The notes: generated by a model from the sequence alone, not told the origin. Counted from the stretch's first letter, positions 1 to 8,463 are shown. The stretch is 37,542 nucleotides of DNA from Bacillota bacterium (GCA_023410575.1 JAEYPP010000076.1:1-37542), one strand, 5' to 3'. A program made the numbers and translations.

Positions 1-63
1 CTCAGTTGGTAGAGCACCTGACTCTTAATCAGGGTGTCCAGGGTTCGAGCCCCTGAAGACGCA
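1..63 (+). tRNA. tRNA-Lys(CTT), 5' end cut by the window
   Basis: The anticodon arm pairs CCTGA with TCAGG around the loop CTCTTAA, giving anticodon CTT, which reads AAG lysine codons. The T arm pairs CAGGG with CCCTG around TTCGAGC. The 3' acceptor strand AAGACGC and discriminator A end at 63, and CCA is not encoded. The first acceptor strand and part of the D arm lie before the window, so the acceptor pairing cannot be checked. Confidence 0.95.
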
Positions 64-102
64 TTCTTAAGTCTTCGTTTGACGAACATATGAGTCGTTG
101 GG

Positions 103-125
103 TGAGGGCTTTTTTGATGCCCTCA
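103..125. terminator. Possible terminator hairpin after tRNA-Lys
   Basis: TGAGGGC and GCCCTCA form a 7-bp stem around a 9-base T-rich loop, between the tRNA and the converging end of the Y-family polymerase gene. No clear T tract follows on either strand, so termination is an inference from position and stem strength. Confidence 0.35.
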
Positions 126-130
126 TTCTC

Positions 131-1390
131 TCAAATCACTGGCTTCGTTATTCCATTTCTTCGTTCCTTGCAAGTCCCTCCTTGCATATGACTGGTACTT
201 GTATTCAAAAAACATGCCCTCATCACAGAATCCTCGCCATATCGATTTCTTATTTTATCAATTGCACTATCTAACTTTCCCATACGTTCATACCGATCTC
301 CATCAAATAAATTATATTGAATTGTCTGCTCTGTAGTCACTCTACTAAGATGAACTCCCAGCTGGCGAATTGGTGTTATTTCATCCCATAGTTGTTCAAA
401 TAAGTAGCATATAAAATTATATAATTCTGTGGTAGTATTGGTTGGTGAGTACATAATTCCCTGATGGGAAACATGAGTGAAATTACAATCCGTATAGGAT
501 ACGCAAGCTACACTTCCTTTAACATTATCTCTTCTTAATCTTGTACAAACAGTCTCACATAATGATAATAATACCTTCTTTGCATATTCTATAGTAACAA
601 CATCATATGGTGTTGTCACAGAATTGCCATATCCCTTATTAGCAATCGGTTGTGTAAAAAAAGATGATATATCATTACCATTCGCAAACTGGTAAATCAC
701 ATCCCCTTGCTTTCCTAAATAAGCTCTTAATATCTTTGGATCCGTTTTTGCTAGCTGGCCTATTGATGAGATTCCCAAATTTTTTAATTTCTTTTCTGTA
801 GCCCGTCCAACAAAAAATAATTCTGATACTGGAAGTGGCCACATTTTTCTTTCAATCTCTTCTGGATACAGAGAATGTACTAGATTGGGTTTTTTTAGCT
901 CTCCAGCCATCTTAGCGAGAAGTTTATTACATGACACTCCAACATTAACGGTAAATTTTAACTCCTCTTCTATCAAATCCTTAAGATTATTCGCAACTAA
1001 TACTGGTGAGCCATATAATAATTTACTACCACTCATATTAATAAACGCTTCATCAATGGAATACTGTTCAACCTCAGGTGAAAATCTACGCAATATCTCC
1101 ATCATCGCTTTTGAAGCTTTTACATACATCTCATAGTTTGGAGATACAATTGTAAGATTCGGGCACTTTTGAAGTGCAGCCCCAAGTGCTTCTCCTGTAT
1201 GAATCTTACACTTCTTGGCTAGTTCTGATTTTGCAAGAACAATTCCGTGACGATTATCCTTATCTCCACCAATCACTGCTGGAATCTTTCTTAAGTCTAC
1301 TTTCTCTCCCAGTACATGTAACCTATAAGCCGCTTCCCAGCTTAAAAAAGCCGAGTTCACATCAATATGAAAATATGTCTTTTCTTGCAT
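131..1390 (-). CDS. dinB: Y-family (DinB-like) translesion DNA polymerase
   Basis: This is an error-prone lesion-bypass polymerase of the DinB/UmuC family, 419 residues in the chosen frame. The first catalytic Asp is in FHIDVNSAF (D10), and the palm motif SIDEAF at 111-116 supplies the second acidic pair (D113/E114). NKLLAKMAGELKKPN matches the thumb-region motif, and QYNLF near 358-362 fits a beta-clamp binding peptide. An upstream in-frame TTG at 1411 is open, but ATG at 1390 is preceded by GGGAGGT at good spacing and starts with the usual MxxxxFHID. The gene lies 41 bp downstream of a small same-strand gene and probably shares its LexA-type promoter. It could be an UvrX/YqjW-like paralogue rather than true DinB; the polymerase family itself is clear. 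Confidence 0.93.
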   Translation of the reverse strand: MQEKTYFHIDVNSAFLSWEAAYRLHVLGEKVDLRKIPAVIGGDKDNRHGIVLAKSELAKKCKIHTGEALGAALQKCPNLTIVSPNYEMYVKASKAMMEILRRFSPEVEQYSIDEAFINMSGSKLLYGSPVLVANNLKDLIEEELKFTVNVGVSCNKLLAKMAGELKKPNLVHSLYPEEIERKMWPLPVSELFFVGRATEKKLKNLGISSIGQLAKTDPKILRAYLGKQGDVIYQFANGNDISSFFTQPIANKGYGNSVTTPYDVVTIEYAKKVLLSLCETVCTRLRRDNVKGSVACVSYTDCNFTHVSHQGIMYSPTNTTTELYNFICYLFEQLWDEITPIRQLGVHLSRVTTEQTIQYNLFDGDRYERMGKLDSAIDKIRNRYGEDSVMRACFLNTSTSHMQGGTCKERRNGITKPVI

Positions 1391-1431
1391 GTTACCTCCC
1401 ATGAGAGTCAATTATATTCCATGATTTTTTA

Positions 1432-1698
1432 CTAACTTACTACTCGAAATAAAGTCCATCGATGTGTGTCTGTATGATAATGCAATTCAATTAGTTTTTC
1501 TTCACCATATAAAATAAGTTTACATCCATATACTAAAATTGTCATTCCAGATGGTCTTGTTTCTTTTCGATATGCAATCTCAATAATATCCGCAACTACT
1601 CTCTCATGTGCCTCATTCTCCATTCGTATTCTCATTGGTTTTATCTCTCCAAACGTATTACAAAATGAAATTATGTCAATTGGAACATTATTCTGCAT
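1432..1698 (-). CDS. Small conserved-looking protein in SOS operon, function unknown
   Basis: This 88-residue protein is first in the predicted SOS operon and is followed by the polymerase gene. The sequence is mixed alpha/beta in appearance, with a central MRIRMENEAHERVVADIIEI stretch and a C-terminal part rich in likely strands (MTILVYGCKLILYGEE, ending HRWTLFRVVS). There is no signal peptide or membrane segment. The frame is open to a GTG at 1713, but ATG at 1698 is preferred because GAGGTG lies 7 bases before it. A small gene before a Y-family polymerase recalls yolD-uvrX and yqjX-yqjW of Bacillus, but I see no clear YolD-like sequence match. No function is assigned. Confidence 0.75.
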   Translation of the reverse strand: MQNNVPIDIISFCNTFGEIKPMRIRMENEAHERVVADIIEIAYRKETRPSGMTILVYGCKLILYGEEKLIELHYHTDTHRWTLFRVVS

Positions 1699-1796
1699 TT
1701 CGATACACCTCACTCTTTACTTGACTGAATTTATCCACTAAAATTCTTATCATAACAAGTTGCCGTAGGCTCTAATCACCTTTCTCGTTATAAAAA

Positions 1797-1842
1797 CGAA
1801 CATATGTACGGTTATTATACCAGAACATATGTTCGTTGTAAA
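1797..1842 (-). promoter_or_regulatory. SOS promoter with two LexA boxes
   Basis: On the minus strand, -35 TTTACA (1837-1842) and -10 TATAAT (1814-1819) are separated by exactly 17 bp. Two near-palindromes match the Gram-positive LexA (Cheo) box CGAAC-N4-GTTCG with one mismatch each: 1822-1835, filling the spacer, and 1797-1810, overlapping the expected start site. Their centres are 25 bp apart. LexA bound here should block RNA polymerase, placing the small gene and the Y-family polymerase under SOS control. The operators are read directly; the regulation is inferred from the known consensus. Confidence 0.88.
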
Positions 1843-2042
1843 GATTCTAAATCATTAATTTATGGTTCTTTAATGGTTTTTGTCGACACAAACATCACAA
1901 TTCGACACCTTCATAGAAAGATTCTTCTTTAATAAATTTATACTAATAACATAAAAATAAGTTATAATATAGTAAAAAGTATGCTTCATTAATAGTATGT
2001 GTTGCTTTGAATACTCATAAAATCCAGGAAAGGACGTATGCC

Positions 2043-2702
2043 ATGTGTGGAAGATATTATGTAGATGAAGAAAGTAATCAAGAACTTCTAAAAATAATAC
2101 GCAATTTAGATAAGCGTTTACAAGCATCAAATACAGCAAAATCTCCTTCTCCCTATCATATAAAGACAGGTGAAATTTATCCCTCTAACATTGTTCCTAT
2201 TATTGCAAAAGGCAAAAACTCGCCATGCTATGAACCAATGTCATGGGGATTTACAACTTCAAAAAATCATAGCTTGATTATTAATGCACGAGCAGAAAGT
2301 GCAAATCAAAAACCTCTTTTTTCTAATTCATTAAAAGAAAATCGAATCGTTGTTCCTGCAAGCGGTTTTTTTGAATGGTCTCATGATGAAAAAAAAGATA
2401 AATACTATTTTACAGATCCAAATTCACCTATCTTATATATGGCTGGCATAGCGAAACCAGACTTTGATCTGTCCCACTTTGTTATTCTTACTACTTGTGC
2501 AAATTCCTCTATGATGCAATTTCATAATCGTATGCCAGTATTATTAAAGAAAGAGGAAGTAGCTGATTACTTAACTTCAGAGCAATATTGCAATGAATTG
2601 CTTCACCGTACTCCTTATGGATTATCTTATCGCGCGATAGAGAAGGAAAAACAAAATTCAGGCGAAGTGAATAATTATACACAGATGCATCTTCCTCTCT
2701 AG
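2043..2702 (+). CDS. SRAP-domain protein (YedK/HMCES family)
   Basis: SOS-response-associated peptidase family protein of 219 residues. Family members crosslink through Cys2 to abasic sites in single-stranded DNA and shield them. The protein begins MCGRYY, so Cys2 becomes the N-terminal residue after Met removal. INARAES supplies N81 and R83, VVPASGFFEW supplies E111, and HNRMPVLL supplies H161, matching the catalytic set of E. coli YedK (N75, R77, E105, H160). The open frame starts earlier at a TTG (2007), but the catalytic Cys fixes the start at 2043; AGGAAAGGA lies upstream. A TATAAT at 1963-1968 is a possible -10 without a clear -35. The gene is divergent from the SOS polymerase operon, which fits a shared damage-repair role. 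Confidence 0.95.
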   Translation: MCGRYYVDEESNQELLKIIRNLDKRLQASNTAKSPSPYHIKTGEIYPSNIVPIIAKGKNSPCYEPMSWGFTTSKNHSLIINARAESANQKPLFSNSLKENRIVVPASGFFEWSHDEKKDKYYFTDPNSPILYMAGIAKPDFDLSHFVILTTCANSSMMQFHNRMPVLLKKEEVADYLTSEQYCNELLHRTPYGLSYRAIEKEKQNSGEVNNYTQMHLPL

Positions 2703-2822
2703 ATTACTTGTTTTCTCATTCAAAATTAGTACTATGTGTATTTGCTTGTAATTCCTTGTTTTTTCACTATATCATTGTATATTCTAGTTATACGGGAATA
2801 TATTTCTATTTTGTTTGGTGTA

Positions 2823-2843
2823 ACATTACCATAAATGTAATGT
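2823..2843. promoter_or_regulatory. Inverted repeat upstream of adhE promoter
   Basis: ACATTAC and GTAATGT form perfect 7-bp arms separated by 7 bases, ending 30 bp before the adhE -35 box. The size and place suit an operator for a dimeric regulator. I do not recognise the family. Confidence 0.4.
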
Positions 2844-2873
2844 ATTTTTATTTTTATTTGTTGTTTGTGTACA

Positions 2874-2902
2874 TTGACAATAATTTAACACTAATATACA
2901 AT
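2874..2902 (+). promoter_or_regulatory. Sigma-A promoter of adhE
   Basis: A perfect -35 TTGACA (2874-2879) is followed after 17 bp by -10 TACAAT (2897-2902). Transcription should start near 2909, giving a leader of about 65 bases before adhE. The -35 lies inside a weaker Rex-like sequence at 2874-2891 (TTGACAA-N4-TTAACAC, 11 of 14 fixed positions), so repression could also act at RNA polymerase binding. Confidence 0.75.
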
Positions 2903-2939
2903 GATTTTGTAAAACTTATTAATTGACTAGCAAACAACC

Positions 2940-2957
2940 TTGTTAATTTTTTAACAG
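2940..2957. promoter_or_regulatory. Rex operator in adhE leader
   Basis: TTGTTAATTTTTTAACAG matches the clostridial Rex consensus TTGTTAA-N4-TTAACAA at 13 of 14 fixed positions. It lies downstream of the start site and just before the ribosome binding site AGGAGG (2961-2966). Rex is the NADH/NAD+ sensing repressor that controls adhE-type genes in clostridia. The site therefore suggests that adhE is switched on when NADH accumulates. Confidence 0.85.
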
Positions 2958-2974
2958 CTTAGGAGGATAAAACA

Positions 2975-5593
2975 ATGGCAAAGAAGGCAGATTTACAACC
3001 AACTGGATTGGTTGACACTATTGATGCTTTAACCGCAAAAATAAAGGAATTAAAAGAAGCACAGGCTATATTTGCTACTTATACTCAAGAACAAGTAGAT
3101 AAAATATTTTTTGCTGCAGCAATGGCTGCTAACAAAGCAAGAATACCGCTCGCTAAAATGGCTGTTGAAGAAACAGGCATGGGTATTGTAGAAGATAAGG
3201 TTATTAAGAATCATTATGCATCTGAGTATATCTATAATGCATATAGAGACACAAAAACTTGTGGTATCCTTGAGGAAAATAATAGTTTTGGAACAAAAAG
3301 AATAGCAGAACCAATCGGTGTTGTTGCTGCAGTTATTCCAACAACAAATCCTACTTCTACTGCTATCTTTAAAACTCTTATTTGCTTAAAAACAAGAAAT
3401 GCTATTATCATCAGTCCACATCCACGTGCAAAGAACTCTACGATTGCAGCAGCAAAGATTGTACTAGATGCTGCAGTTGAAGCAGGTGCACCAAAGAGCA
3501 TCATTGCTTGGATTGATGTTCCTAGTCTTGAATTAACGAATGAAGTAATGAAAGAAGCAGATATTATATTAGCTACTGGTGGTCCAGGAATGGTAAAAGC
3601 CGCTTACTCATCAGGAAAGCCGGCACTTGGTGTTGGAGCTGGTAACACACCAGTGATTATGGATGAGTCCTGCGATGTTCGCCTCGCTGTTAATTCAATT
3701 ATACATTCTAAAACATTTGATAATGGTATGATTTGTGCATCAGAACAATCAGTTATCGTCAGTGACAAAATTTATGAGGCAACAAAAAAAGAATTTACGG
3801 AACGTGGTTGCCATCTCTGTTCACAAGAAGAAACGCAGAAATTAAGAGAAACCATATTAATTAATGGCGCACTTAATGCAAAGATTGTTGGTCAGAGCGC
3901 TTATACCATTGCGAAGCTTGCTGGATTTACGGTACCAGAATCCACAAAGATATTAATTGGTGAAGTTGAATCCGTTGAACTTGATGAACAATTTGCACAT
4001 GAGAAATTATCTCCTGTACTCGCTATGTATAAGGCTAAATCTTTTGAAGATGCAATCGCAAAAGCAAAACGTTTAGTTGCTGATGGTGGTTATGGTCATA
4101 CCTCCTCTATTTATATTAATTCAGGAACTGGAAAAGATAAGATCGATATCTTCTCACAAGAGATGAAAACTTGTCGTATCTTAGTTAATACGCCTTCCTC
4201 ACATGGTGGTATTGGTGACATATATAACTTTAATTTAGCTCCTTCTCTAACTCTTGGCTGTGGTTCTTGGGGCGGTAACTCTGTATCTGAAAACGTAGGT
4301 GTTAAACACTTACTTAACATTAAGACAGTCGCTGAGAGGAGAGAAAACATGCTTTGGTTTAGAGCACCTGAAAAGGTATACTTTAAGAAGGGCTGTTTAC
4401 CAGTTGCCCTTAGTGAGTTAAAGGATGTTATGAACAAGAAAAAAGTTTTTATCGTAACAGATGCTTTTCTTTACAAAAATGGATATACCAAAATTGTTAC
4501 CGATAAACTTGATGAGTTAGGTATCCAACATACTACATTCTATAATGTTGCACCAGACCCATCCTTAGCAAGTGCTACAGAGGGTGCTGCTGCAATGAGA
4601 TTATTCGAGCCAGATTGTATTATAGCAATTGGTGGTGGCTCTGCTATGGATGCTGCTAAAATTATGTGGGTTATGTATGAACACCCAGAAGTTGATTTCT
4701 TAGATTTAGCAATGCGTTTCATGGATATTAGAAAGAGAGTATATACCTTCCCTAAGATGGGTGAGAAAGCTTACTTTATTGCTGTTCCAACTTCTTCTGG
4801 TACAGGTTCTGAGGTAACACCTTTCGCGGTTATCACAGATGAGAGATCTGGTGTTAAATACCCATTAGCAGATTATGAATTACTTCCAAAGATGGCTATT
4901 ATTGATGCAGATATGATGATGGATCAGCCAAAAGGCTTAACAAGTGCTTCTGGTATCGATGCATTAACACATGCTCTTGAAGCATATGCCTCTATTCTCG
5001 CAACTGACTATACAGATGGTTTAGCTTTAAAAGCTATGAAAAATATCTTTGCTTATTTACCTGATGCTTACGAAAAAGGTGCTTCTGATCCTATTGCAAG
5101 AGAAAAGATGGCAGATGCTTCTACAATGTCTGGTATGGCTTTTGCAAATGCCTTTTTAGGTGTATGTCACTCTATGGCTCATAAGCTTGGAGCATTCCAT
5201 CACTTACCACATGGTGTTGCTAATGCCTTATTAATTACAGAAGTTATGAGATTTAATGCCGTTCATGTTCCTACGAAGATGGGTACTTTCTCACAATATC
5301 AGTATCCACATGCTCTTGAACGTTATGCTGAATGTGCTGATTTCTTAAGAATCCCTGGAAAAACAGATGAAGAAAAATTAGAAAATCTAATCAAATCCAT
5401 TGACGATTTAAAAGAAAAAGTTGGTATCAAGAAGACAATTAAAGAATATGGTGTTGATGAAAAATATTTCTTAGAAACTTTAGATGAGATGGTAGAGCAA
5501 GCATTTGATGATCAATGTACAGGTGCTAACCCTAGATATCCACTTATGAAAGAAATTAAGGAGATGTACCTCAAAACATATTATGGAAAGTAA
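2975..5593 (+). CDS. adhE: Bifunctional acetaldehyde/alcohol dehydrogenase AdhE
   Basis: This 872-residue fermentation enzyme reduces acetyl-CoA to acetaldehyde and then to ethanol, using two NADH. The N-terminal CoA-acylating aldehyde dehydrogenase domain (about 1-440) carries the catalytic Cys254 in NGMICASEQ. The C-terminal iron-dependent alcohol dehydrogenase domain (about 455-872) has GGGSAMDAAK, PTSSGTGSEVTPFAV, the metal-binding Asp and His of GIDALTHALEAY, and the two further His ligands in HSMAHKLGAFHHLPHG. Length and domain order match full AdhE. AGGAGG stands 8 bases before ATG. Family members assemble into helical spirosomes. The gene is single, with its own promoter, a Rex operator and a strong downstream terminator, and it runs against the local replication direction. 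Confidence 0.98.
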   Translation: MAKKADLQPTGLVDTIDALTAKIKELKEAQAIFATYTQEQVDKIFFAAAMAANKARIPLAKMAVEETGMGIVEDKVIKNHYASEYIYNAYRDTKTCGILEENNSFGTKRIAEPIGVVAAVIPTTNPTSTAIFKTLICLKTRNAIIISPHPRAKNSTIAAAKIVLDAAVEAGAPKSIIAWIDVPSLELTNEVMKEADIILATGGPGMVKAAYSSGKPALGVGAGNTPVIMDESCDVRLAVNSIIHSKTFDNGMICASEQSVIVSDKIYEATKKEFTERGCHLCSQEETQKLRETILINGALNAKIVGQSAYTIAKLAGFTVPESTKILIGEVESVELDEQFAHEKLSPVLAMYKAKSFEDAIAKAKRLVADGGYGHTSSIYINSGTGKDKIDIFSQEMKTCRILVNTPSSHGGIGDIYNFNLAPSLTLGCGSWGGNSVSENVGVKHLLNIKTVAERRENMLWFRAPEKVYFKKGCLPVALSELKDVMNKKKVFIVTDAFLYKNGYTKIVTDKLDELGIQHTTFYNVAPDPSLASATEGAAAMRLFEPDCIIAIGGGSAMDAAKIMWVMYEHPEVDFLDLAMRFMDIRKRVYTFPKMGEKAYFIAVPTSSGTGSEVTPFAVITDERSGVKYPLADYELLPKMAIIDADMMMDQPKGLTSASGIDALTHALEAYASILATDYTDGLALKAMKNIFAYLPDAYEKGASDPIAREKMADASTMSGMAFANAFLGVCHSMAHKLGAFHHLPHGVANALLITEVMRFNAVHVPTKMGTFSQYQYPHALERYAECADFLRIPGKTDEEKLENLIKSIDDLKEKVGIKKTIKEYGVDEKYFLETLDEMVEQAFDDQCTGANPRYPLMKEIKEMYLKTYYGK

Positions 5594-5689
5594 TAATAGG
5601 CTTACAATTATAATATAAAAGGCTTATCATTTTACATTAACATGAATAAAGAAATGTGCGCTTGTCGAACATTTCCTTATCATAATAGA

Positions 5690-5730
5690 AAAGAAGCAAC
5701 CTGATTCCCTAACCATCAGGTTGCTTCTTT
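5690..5730. terminator. Strong bidirectional terminator between adhE and APH-like gene
   Basis: A perfect 16-bp stem (5690-5705 with 5715-5730, core AAGCAACCTGAT) closes a 9-base loop. T-rich sequence follows on both strands. It serves the converging adhE and the kinase-like gene. Confidence 0.9.
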
Positions 5731-5790
5731 CTTATTATAATAAGAAAAATATTATATTCTTTTATCTTGTTCATCACCTACATGTTTTTA

Positions 5791-6537
5791 CTATTCGTAT
5801 TCTACGACATCAAGCCACTTCATAAGTAGCTCTTTTTCTTCTGGTTTGTTCTTTGTTAATTGAGCTGCTGCTACAATTGGAAGCCATGTTTGAACGTAAC
5901 GCTTCTCTGTAAAGCTCTTCTTACAGAATATATCAAGATACATATCTGCAGTTTTCTTATCCTTTAAAGATAATAACAGATAAGTCTTTGCAGCATCCGC
6001 ACTTGCATTACCCTGGGAAGCGTGTACCCAGTCGAGTACATACATTTTATCATCGGATACTATAATATTATTCGGATTAAAATCTCCATGGCAAACTTTC
6101 ACATGCTTTGGCATTCCATCCAGTCTAGTTAATAAATCATACTTTTTGATATGATCCAAGCTATCAAGACTATCTATCTGACGAATTAATTTATCTTTCA
6201 ATTTATTAAGCAGTGGGGCTCTTTTGGAGTGAATTTCCAGTTGCAAATCAACCATCTGCTCAATATATGTAGAAGTTTTATCCGGATTCTCTTCCATAAT
6301 ACTCGCTAGTGTTTTACCCTCAATAAAATTCATCGTAATTGCCCATTGTCCATCAATAATACTAATTTCACTGATACTTGGGATTGGTAGTCCTGTTTCT
6401 TCTACTCTAGTTGTATTAAGTGCTTCATTCAACACATCTGTCTTTGATGTTCCCTTGTTAAACAACTTAATTGCATTGTTATTATCCTTATAAACACATG
6501 CATTCTTTCCTTTTGACACTAATGTTTGCAAGTTCAT
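5791..6537 (-). CDS. Aminoglycoside phosphotransferase/choline kinase-fold protein
   Basis: A 248-residue small-molecule kinase of the APH fold. The ATP-binding lysine is probably K24 in NAIKLF. The catalytic loop is VCHGDFNPNNIIV (H150, D152, N157), and the following VLDW gives the metal-binding D169. There are no membrane segments. GAGAGGAG precedes the ATG by 8 bases. Substrate cannot be read from sequence: such proteins include antibiotic kinases but also housekeeping sugar, choline or amino-acid kinases, and nothing nearby suggests a resistance cassette. The gene converges on adhE and is divergent from the carboxypeptidase gene. Confidence 0.8.
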   Translation of the reverse strand: MNLQTLVSKGKNACVYKDNNNAIKLFNKGTSKTDVLNEALNTTRVEETGLPIPSISEISIIDGQWAITMNFIEGKTLASIMEENPDKTSTYIEQMVDLQLEIHSKRAPLLNKLKDKLIRQIDSLDSLDHIKKYDLLTRLDGMPKHVKVCHGDFNPNNIIVSDDKMYVLDWVHASQGNASADAAKTYLLLSLKDKKTADMYLDIFCKKSFTEKRYVQTWLPIVAAAQLTKNKPEEKELLMKWLDVVEYE

Positions 6538-6623
6538 AACATTCGCTCCTCTCTTGTCGGTCCAATTCTTATAATGCCATTTTATTTAATTTATATTCAC
6601 TTATGTACTTTATTTCTTGCTAT

Positions 6624-6652
6624 ATTATACCACTTTTATCTAAAATTGTATA
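6624..6652 (-). promoter_or_regulatory. Promoter of APH-like gene
   Basis: On the minus strand, -35 TATACA (6647-6652) and a perfect -10 TATAAT (6624-6629) are 17 bp apart. The -35 is weak (4 of 6), so the call rests mostly on spacing and position about 80 bases before the start codon. Confidence 0.5.
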
Positions 6653-6709
6653 GCAATTATATATAAATTCTTAAATATTAAGTATATTTAGTATAATCGA
6701 GAAATAACC

Positions 6710-6738
6710 TTGCTACTATAATAAAAATAATCTATAAT
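6710..6738 (+). promoter_or_regulatory. Promoter of D,D-carboxypeptidase gene
   Basis: -35 TTGCTA (6710-6715), 17 bp spacer, -10 TATAAT (6733-6738), with the start codon at 6776 and GGAGG between. The -10 falls inside an open upstream extension of the reading frame, which supports the shorter protein start. Confidence 0.65.
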
Positions 6739-6775
6739 GGTAAGGAAATTTAGTATGTATTACTGGAGGTTTTCC

Positions 6776-8311
6776 ATGCGAAACAAAATAATAACTTATG
6801 GCTTACGTTTACTATCTGCTGTGATGGTCTTTAATATATTTATTACACCAATAAATGCCTATGCTACCGAGGTACCCCCTTTCACTTCTGATTCTAGCTC
6901 TGACTTTGTATGGCCGACAGGACCGGATGTATACGCTGATGGTGCTATCGTTATGGAAGCAAGTACAGGGCTCGTTCTTTACGAAAAAGATGCTAAGACT
7001 GCATATTATCCAGCCAGCATCACAAAGATTATGACAACTCTTTTGGCTCTTGAAAACAGTAATTTAAATGAGATTATGACTATGTCACATGAAGCGGAGT
7101 GGGATGTAGATTTTAACAGCAGTAGAATCGGTCTTGTCGAAGGAGAATCCGTTTCTCTTAAAGATGCATTGTATGCAGTTATGCTCGAATCAGCTAATGA
7201 AGTATCCTATGGGGTGGCTGAACATGTTGCAAATGGGACTGTAACCGACTTCGCAAACATGATGAATTCACGTGCTACGGAGCTTGGTTGTGTTAATACA
7301 CATTTTGTTAATCCTCACGGACTCCATGATGATAACCATTATACTTGTGCATATGATATGGCTTTGATAAGCCGAGCAGCAATTCAAATTCCAGAATTTC
7401 GAACAATCACTGGATCTAGAACTCATCAAATCCCTGCAACCAATAAGAACGTAGCAAGACCAATGGCAAACCATCACCGTTATATTAGAAAAACTTTAAC
7501 TTACGATGGAGCTATTGGTGGTAAAACAGGAGGCACGGAAGAAGCTAAGACAACTCTAGTAACCTTTGCCGAACGTAATGGACTTACTCTTATCGCTGTT
7601 GTCCTTCATGTTGATACTGCTCTTCATGCCTATGAAGATACTGCAAAAATGCTTGATTTTGCTTTTGATAATTACTCTTTATATCATATGGAAGAAGCGG
7701 CTCAAGAGACTACCTCTTTAAGCTTTCCCTCACTATTTTCGAATTTCAAAGAATTTAAGATGAATGATATTAGCAAGTTAAGCTTAAGCAAGAACAGCAA
7801 TGTTGTTTTACCTCTAAAAGCAGATATTAAGGATACTGTTAAAACTATTAAATATTCAAAAGTAGATGAATATGTTCATGGCTATAACGTGATCGGCGAA
7901 ATATCATATTCGTATGCAGGTAAATATGTGGGTTCAACTGATATTCTATATTATAATGAGGATTTTCCTCTTACAAAGGCTGAATTCGATGCACAATGGC
8001 CAAGTTACTTAATACCACCTGATTTAGTATTTACTGATGATCCGACTAACTCTTCTGCTACGGACACTAATTCTCTGGTAGGTGATAGTACAAATGAGCA
8101 GTCAATTGCAGTAAAAGGTCCAACTACTGAGAAAACTTCAAAAGTAAAACCTATTCTTATTGGTATATGTATTACTATCATCATTCTTGTTGTTGGTTAT
8201 TATCTTTTATTTATCGAGATACCTCATCGAAAACGTAGAAGTAAGTATCGTAAGAATCACCAGCGTCGTATGGATTTTATTCGCTCTAACAACAATGATA
8301 CTTACCTCTAA
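6776..8311 (+). CDS. D-alanyl-D-alanine carboxypeptidase (PBP5/DacF type)
   Basis: This penicillin-binding protein trims the terminal D-Ala from peptidoglycan pentapeptides outside the membrane. It has 511 residues from the ATG preceded by TGGAGG; an earlier in-frame start at 6737 lies in the promoter. Residues 1-30 form a signal peptide ending near NAYA. The three active-site motifs are S81-I-T-K84, S139-A-N141 and K250-T-G-G253, in normal order and spacing. A beta-rich domain follows to about residue 420, then a linker rich in Ser, Thr and Asn. A C-terminal transmembrane helix (about 459-480) and a very basic tail (HRKRRSKYRK) follow, instead of the usual amphipathic anchor. The gene appears monocistronic and ends at a strong hairpin. 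Confidence 0.93.
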   Translation: MRNKIITYGLRLLSAVMVFNIFITPINAYATEVPPFTSDSSSDFVWPTGPDVYADGAIVMEASTGLVLYEKDAKTAYYPASITKIMTTLLALENSNLNEIMTMSHEAEWDVDFNSSRIGLVEGESVSLKDALYAVMLESANEVSYGVAEHVANGTVTDFANMMNSRATELGCVNTHFVNPHGLHDDNHYTCAYDMALISRAAIQIPEFRTITGSRTHQIPATNKNVARPMANHHRYIRKTLTYDGAIGGKTGGTEEAKTTLVTFAERNGLTLIAVVLHVDTALHAYEDTAKMLDFAFDNYSLYHMEEAAQETTSLSFPSLFSNFKEFKMNDISKLSLSKNSNVVLPLKADIKDTVKTIKYSKVDEYVHGYNVIGEISYSYAGKYVGSTDILYYNEDFPLTKAEFDAQWPSYLIPPDLVFTDDPTNSSATDTNSLVGDSTNEQSIAVKGPTTEKTSKVKPILIGICITIIILVVGYYLLFIEIPHRKRRSKYRKNHQRRMDFIRSNNNDTYL

Positions 8312-8327
8312 AAAGAGGGGCTATCTT

Positions 8328-8400
8328 AAAAGAAAGTGTAACCTAAAAAAGTAGAAACCTTGTCTATCAGTTTCTACCTTTTGGGGTACACTTTCTTTTT
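8328..8400 (+). terminator. Two-tier terminator after the carboxypeptidase gene
   Basis: An outer 13-bp stem (8328-8340 with 8387-8399) encloses an inner 8-bp stem GTAGAAAC/GTTTCTAC (8351-8358 with 8370-8377). A T run closes the + strand side. It may also act on the opposite gene, which ends at 8464. Confidence 0.75.
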
Positions 8401-8463
8401 ATGCATTTACTAACTCCACAGGTACTCAATATGCTTTTAAAGCAGTCGATTAGTCTTCATTCC

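Noticed and set aside
83..96. LexA-like half site CGAACATATG near tRNA-Lys
   Set aside because: Only one half matches the palindrome; the other half is GAGTC instead of GTTCG.
2708..2926. Open frame of 72 codons between the SRAP gene and adhE
   Set aside because: Low-complexity, Phe/Tyr-rich translation that covers the adhE promoter and the palindrome; no ribosome binding site.
5791..6537. Antibiotic-resistance reading of the APH-like kinase
   Set aside because: Only the general kinase fold is visible; no mobile element or resistance context, so no drug substrate is claimed.
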